NCBI GenBank assembly: GCA_016715965.1
Contig: JADJXG010000001.1
Location: 3,167,501 to 3,231,500, forward strand
DNA from: Saprospiraceae bacterium
GTDB taxonomy: Bacteria > Bacteroidota > Bacteroidia > Chitinophagales > Saprospiraceae
Length of the DNA: 64,000 nucleotides
Reading direction: 5' to 3'
The notes below the pieces were generated by a model. That model was not told the DNA's origin. It saw nothing but the letters and a program-made list of their open reading frames with translations, and ran no database searches. Made by a program: the position numbers and the translations under genes. Each line of letters begins with the position of its first letter. Position 1 is the first letter of the stretch. Below, piece after piece: positions 60,847-64,000 of the stretch.

Positions 60847-61870
60847 CTTTATTGGCCAAAATTATCAAATCCCTGGCGATGAGGTCAAATTCAAATTCTT
60901 CAACTGGAAACTGCTCATAATGATTTGTATTCATCGCTTGTAATGAGTGACTATATTTTTTGTCATAATAAAAAAGAGCAATCTCAGCAGCTAGCTCGTA
61001 ATTCTTTTCTTCAATGGCCTGAATGGCGATTTCCAGTTTTTCCAAACCAAGTCTTTTAGAAATTTTACGAAAAGAATCAACCAATTCCTGCTTAGGATAA
61101 TCGGCATAAACTTTAACCAAATGTTTGATCCGATTTTTTTTATCTACTTTCAACTCAATCATGCGAGACCCCGTGATTTGCTGCCAAACCAAATCCGGAA
61201 TCCTGACCAAACCAATGGCTTTGCTTTCGCTTTCCAGCCAAATTATACGTTCACGGTCCATGGATTGAATTCTGTGGTGAAGATTATTACCAAACTGTTC
61301 AAAACTAGGTTGCTCTTTTTCACCAATGGCTCCAAATGCTGATCCCTTGTGACAGGCCAATCCCTCCAAATCGATGACTTGCTCGCCAAGTTCTTCGAGC
61401 TTTCTCAGAATTTGTGTTTTTCCAGATCCAGTTTTACCCGCTAAAACAATAAATTCAAATTTTGAATATTGAAAAGTATTTAGAATCCAATGTCTATAGG
61501 ATTTATATCCGCCATCTAAAATTTCAACATTAAAATTTGCCTGATTCAAAAGCCAAGCAACGCTTTGACTCCTTTGGCCACCTCGCCAACAATACAATAT
61601 GACTGACTTATTTGGAGAAATTTTGATCGAATCTTCTACCAAATTGCGCAACTTAGGACCCACCAATTCAAGCCCCTTGAGCAATGCCTTTTCTGGATCA
61701 GATTGTCTGTACAATGTGCCGACAATTGCACGTTCCTCGTCTGAAAATAATGGTAAATTAATCGCTCCGGGAATATGGCCGTTCAAATATTCAGAAGGTG
61801 ATCTAACATCAATAATTTGTCGGTTGGAATTAAAATTCAGGTGTTCAATGTTTATTGTATTTAAATGCAT
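60830..61870 (-). CDS. mnmH: tRNA 2-selenouridine synthase (MnmH/SelU)
   Basis: Converts 2-thiouridine at the wobble position of Lys, Glu and Gln tRNAs to 2-selenouridine via a geranylated intermediate, using selenophosphate. 346 aa. An N-terminal rhodanese domain carries the catalytic Cys94 in YCWRGGQRSQSVAWLL. A P-loop domain follows, with AGKTGSGKTQIL (144-155), then DLEGLACHKGSAFGAIGE and WLESESKAIGLVRIP. It is directly upstream of selD with overlap. No selA, selB or selC appears in the window, so the pair shows only tRNA selenation, not selenoprotein synthesis. Confidence 0.96.
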   Translation of the reverse strand: MHLNTINIEHLNFNSNRQIIDVRSPSEYLNGHIPGAINLPLFSDEERAIVGTLYRQSDPEKALLKGLELVGPKLRNLVEDSIKISPNKSVILYCWRGGQRSQSVAWLLNQANFNVEILDGGYKSYRHWILNTFQYSKFEFIVLAGKTGSGKTQILRKLEELGEQVIDLEGLACHKGSAFGAIGEKEQPSFEQFGNNLHHRIQSMDRERIIWLESESKAIGLVRIPDLVWQQITGSRMIELKVDKKNRIKHLVKVYADYPKQELVDSFRKISKRLGLEKLEIAIQAIEEKNYELAAEIALFYYDKKYSHSLQAMNTNHYEQFPVEEFEFDLIARDLIILANKDVYEK

Positions 61871-61928
61871 TTAATTCTCCTGACAAGGGAATCCGCTAAT
61901 ATTTGACCATAGGAAAAGAAATACAATT

Positions 61929-62915
61929 TTAATTGAGCCTCTTTTCCATTCCAGCAATTTTAACAGTGACCATTCCACATTCTTTGCGGGCAGCCGATGG
62001 ATTGGCGACATATTTGCAACTTTTGATTTGAGCCATTGCTGCTCTCACAAACTTAATGTCCCGTGTAAGTGATTTTTTTGAATTGAAGGAGGTATAGGTA
62101 ATATAACCCTGTCTATCAATACAAATGTTAAATACAGCACTTTGCAAAACGGGCCCAGCCAAAGTTCTCGCATCAATAGAACAGGATTCTCTTCTTCTTC
62201 TAAGTTCTCCTAGTTCATCAAAATTGACTCCGACTCCATCTCCGGTTCCGCTGCCTGTACCAGAACCTTCACCGCCGCCACTGCCACCTCCGCCGCCAGT
62301 ACCAGTACCGCCACCGGCTCCAGTTCCAGATCCTGAGCTGGAACCACCTGATCCGGTTCCTGCACCAGACCCTGTGCCAGTCCCACCAGTTCCAGGTGTA
62401 TCCTCATCTCCTGAAGATGAGTGTGTTGTCGTTTTTGTAGGCGTTGTCGTGGTTGAACTTGTTCCTGTCGATTCGGTAGGGGTGGTAGTAATGGTTACTT
62501 TGGGTGGCGTGGGCAAAGTGACAATATCCGGTTCTGTAGTGGTGACTACTGTTTTAGGTCCTGAAGGAGTCGGGATTTTTTCAACCGGGGTTGTTTCTAC
62601 TTTTTTGTCGGCAACTTCCACAGGTTCAGGAGTTGGTGAGGGCTTTGATTCACCTTCAGAGCCACCTTCTTTCGTTTCCAATCCTTCAGCTCCTTTACTG
62701 CCGCCAGCATTTTCATACTGTTTCATTTTTTCCAACGGAACAAAACTCACCAGACTTAAATAGGGCGGAGAATCTGGATCTTCGGGAGGTATAATTTCAA
62801 ATTTGAAGAAAAATATAATTAACAACAACAATAAATGTGCAATTATCGCATAAACAGTGCCTTTTATACTATTTTTTTGCTCTGTTTTGACATAACTGAA
62901 ATAAATGGTCGACAT
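61929..62915 (-). CDS. TonB-like energy transducer with Gly-rich linker
   Basis: A 328-aa protein of TonB/TolA plan: a short cytoplasmic N-terminus, one membrane anchor at about residues 19-40 (GTVYAIIAHLLLLLIIFFF), then a Pro/Thr-rich and a long Gly/Ser/Thr-rich periplasmic stretch (about 75-225), and a C-terminal ~95-residue domain (LAGPVLQSAVFNICIDRQGY...MVTVKIAGMEKRLN) with three cysteines. The C-terminal domain resembles TonB-type domains in other Bacteroidota, but the match is not strong, so a specialised partner is possible. No exbB/exbD genes are adjacent in the window. The Gly-rich repeat is compositionally unlike neighbouring genes and produces long false frames on the opposite strand. 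Confidence 0.75.
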   Translation of the reverse strand: MSTIYFSYVKTEQKNSIKGTVYAIIAHLLLLLIIFFFKFEIIPPEDPDSPPYLSLVSFVPLEKMKQYENAGGSKGAEGLETKEGGSEGESKPSPTPEPVEVADKKVETTPVEKIPTPSGPKTVVTTTEPDIVTLPTPPKVTITTTPTESTGTSSTTTTPTKTTTHSSSGDEDTPGTGGTGTGSGAGTGSGGSSSGSGTGAGGGTGTGGGGGSGGGEGSGTGSGTGDGVGVNFDELGELRRRRESCSIDARTLAGPVLQSAVFNICIDRQGYITYTSFNSKKSLTRDIKFVRAAMAQIKSCKYVANPSAARKECGMVTVKIAGMEKRLN

Positions 62916-62981
62916 GGATTGAATTGTAGAATTGAAGTGTAAAGTTAGCTATTTATATTGAATATTATATAAATAAATATA

Positions 62982-63194
62982 TTATAATTTCTTTATATTA
63001 ACTTTTTGTAAAGACAGATACACCAATACAATACCGATCAAAGAAAGTATTCCTTTTATCATAAACGCCCAAAAAAAACCCAATTTTTCGATGGGTCTCA
63101 AAAAAACAAACGAAACATTCACCAGACTTAGTATGATGGCAAGGCAACCGGTAATAAAGAATACAAATCCGATAATGGCCATCCAATTTTTCAT
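62982..63194 (-). CDS. Small two-helix membrane protein
   Basis: A 70-aa protein with two hydrophobic helices (MAIIGFVFFITGCLAIILSL and FFWAFMIKGILSLIGIVLVY) separated by a short loop (RPIEKLGF), ending in a basic tail. Family not recognised. Gene support: an exact minus-strand -7 element 21 nt upstream, and a location 66 bp upstream of the TonB-like gene on the same strand. Confidence 0.75.
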   Translation of the reverse strand: MKNWMAIIGFVFFITGCLAIILSLVNVSFVFLRPIEKLGFFWAFMIKGILSLIGIVLVYLSLQKVNIKKL

Positions 63195-63215
63195 AGAAAA
63201 TTATTAAAATTTTGT

Positions 63216-63223
63216 CAAATGTA
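63216..63223 (-). promoter_or_regulatory. -7 promoter element for the 70-aa membrane protein
   Basis: Minus-strand TACATTTG, an exact TAnnTTTG match, 21 nt before the ATG at 63194. Confidence 0.6.
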
Positions 63224-63255
63224 GTTCTAATCTAGAATTCTACTCAAAAAGCCTT

Positions 63256-63263
63256 TAGTTTTG
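63256..63263 (+). promoter_or_regulatory. -7 promoter element for the HMG-CoA lyase gene
   Basis: TAGTTTTG matches TAnnTTTG exactly, 11 nt before the ATG at 63275, so the leader would be only about 5 nt or absent. Confidence 0.55.
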
Positions 63264-63274
63264 AGCTTTTTACG

Positions 63275-64000
63275 ATGACGGAGATAAAAATAATTGAATG
63301 CCCAAGAGACGCCATGCAAGGTATTCAATCATTTATTCCAACTCAAACAAAAATAGAATACCTCACAAAACTACTACGTGTAGGATTTGATACCATCGAT
63401 TTCGGCAGTTTCGTTTCTCCCAAAGCCATCCCTCAATTAAGAGATACCCATGAAGTAATACAAGCCATCTCATCCATCAAAGGAAATACCAAATTATTGG
63501 CTATTGTAGCCAATGACAGAGGTGCAAAGGAAGCTTGTTTGCATGAATCAATTGACTATTTGGGTTATCCATTTTCAGTTTCCGAAACATTTCAAATCAG
63601 GAATACAAATGCCTCAATTGAGGAATCCATTCAAAGGATTAAGTTTATTTACCAGATTGCAAAGGACCATGGAAAAGAAATGGTAATTTACATTTCGATG
63701 GCTTTTGGAAATCCCTATGGGGATCCATGGAATGCAGACATAATTTCCCATTATATTGATCTATTAAGCAAAGAGGGCATTCAAAATTTTGCACTTTCGG
63801 ATACGATTGGAGTAGCGAATTCAGATAGCATATCTTATTTGTTTGAATCTATTCTTCCAAATTGGGAAGGACTTAGTCTGGGTGCCCATTTCCATACCAC
63901 AGCTCATACCTGGGAAGAAAAAATGCAATCCGCCTGGAATGCAGGATGCAGGAAATTTGATGGGGCAATCAGAGGATTTGGTGGATGCCCAATGGCGAAA
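63275..64000 (+). CDS. Hydroxymethylglutaryl-CoA lyase, 3' truncated by window end
   Basis: The first 242 codons, open to the window edge. HMG-CoA lyase cleaves HMG-CoA to acetoacetate and acetyl-CoA, the last step of leucine breakdown and of ketogenesis. Signatures: N-terminal KIIECPRDAMQGIQSFIPTQ (active-site Arg-Asp), FDTIDFGSFVSPKAIPQLRD, the metal-binding HFHTTAHTWEEKM region, and the family signature GGCPMAK after GAIRGFG at the visible end. The acetoacetate produced is a natural substrate for the CoA-transferase at 29341-30704, and ETF would accept electrons from the upstream isovaleryl-CoA dehydrogenase step. It has its own -7 element with a very short leader. Confidence 0.92.
   Translation, partial: MTEIKIIECPRDAMQGIQSFIPTQTKIEYLTKLLRVGFDTIDFGSFVSPKAIPQLRDTHEVIQAISSIKGNTKLLAIVANDRGAKEACLHESIDYLGYPFSVSETFQIRNTNASIEESIQRIKFIYQIAKDHGKEMVIYISMAFGNPYGDPWNADIISHYIDLLSKEGIQNFALSDTIGVANSDSISYLFESILPNWEGLSLGAHFHTTAHTWEEKMQSAWNAGCRKFDGAIRGFGGCPMAK

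Noticed and set aside
62125..62763. A 212-codon Pro/Val-rich frame opposite the TonB-like gene
   Set aside because: It is the complement of the Gly/Ser/Thr codon repeats in the real gene; composition is an artefact and there is no promoter or family match.
1..64000. CRISPR arrays, insertion sequences, prophage genes, toxin-antitoxin or restriction systems
   Set aside because: No regularly spaced repeats, transposase, integrase or defence-family motifs were found on either strand.

Overview
The window looks like a piece of a Bacteroidota chromosome, most plausibly from the Saprospiria/Saprospiraceae side of the phylum. The grounds are: several secreted proteins end in type IX secretion (T9SS) C-terminal sorting domains; many genes are preceded by the Bacteroidota -7 promoter element TAnnTTTG; Shine-Dalgarno sequences are essentially absent; the DNA is AT-rich; and several families typical of the phylum occur (CtlX, DUF6702, etfBA followed by a bifunctional nuclease). 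No phylogenetic calculation was possible. I see no phage, insertion sequence, integrase, CRISPR array or rRNA, so this is core chromosome with a few lineage-specific surface proteins.

Layout. 1-9115 is a run of four plus-strand genes for exported proteins: a 5'-truncated M4 metallopeptidase with a beta-propeller and T9SS tail, a DUF1800/DUF1501 pair, and a 970-aa Cys-rich T9SS protein. 9190-16783 holds an Smr protein, the three-subunit proton-translocating transhydrogenase (pntAA-pntAB-pntB), a TerC-family protein, an unlisted 56-aa Lys-rich peptide, CorA and formate-THF ligase. 16812-20850 carries a PD40 lipoprotein, a small lipoprotein, a GT-C-like membrane protein and an orphan. 21075-28227 is housekeeping: tRNA-Arg(CCT), rpsO, pnp, an unknown gene, purC, a TPR protein, etfBA and a bifunctional nuclease.

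28244-41055 holds threonine aldolase, a two-subunit 3-oxoacid CoA-transferase, a patatin, a T9SS lamin-tail/cupredoxin protein, a YtcJ-like amidohydrolase, polyprenyl synthetase, a lipoprotein, cytidine deaminase, a reprolysin-like T9SS protease and prmC. 41068-50515 holds a BNR-propeller lipoprotein, a SUI1/YciH factor and an HscA-like Hsp70 in one operon, then the queuosine-precursor transporter, ctlX, DUF6702 and an M1 peptidase. 50521-53822 is one ~1,100-aa PD40-amidohydrolase split by a single-base deletion. 53907-64000 holds bestrophin, a coiled-coil exported protein, bacilliredoxin, rfbA, an exonuclease/GIY-YIG fusion, a NamZ-like lipoprotein, selD-mnmH (selenium for tRNA), a TonB-like protein, a small membrane protein and the start of HMG-CoA lyase.

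How it works together. The CoA-transferase, ETF and HMG-CoA lyase fit oxidation of ketone bodies, branched-chain amino acids or fatty acids. Transhydrogenase and formate-THF ligase serve NADPH and C1 supply. The peptidases, amidohydrolases and T9SS proteins suggest a protein- and peptide-scavenging lifestyle. selD-mnmH and the queuosine-precursor transporter point to tRNA wobble-base modification.

Organisation is very compact. Ten tail-to-tail gene pairs have gaps between -4 and 56 bp, and only one has a recognisable terminator. Several head-to-head pairs have start codons so close that their promoters must lie inside the opposing gene. The strongest anomalies are the frameshifted PD40-amidohydrolase, the interlocked divergent starts, two perfect inverted repeats in divergent promoter regions, and the orphan 56-aa peptide. 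I did not find a convincing new multi-gene system.
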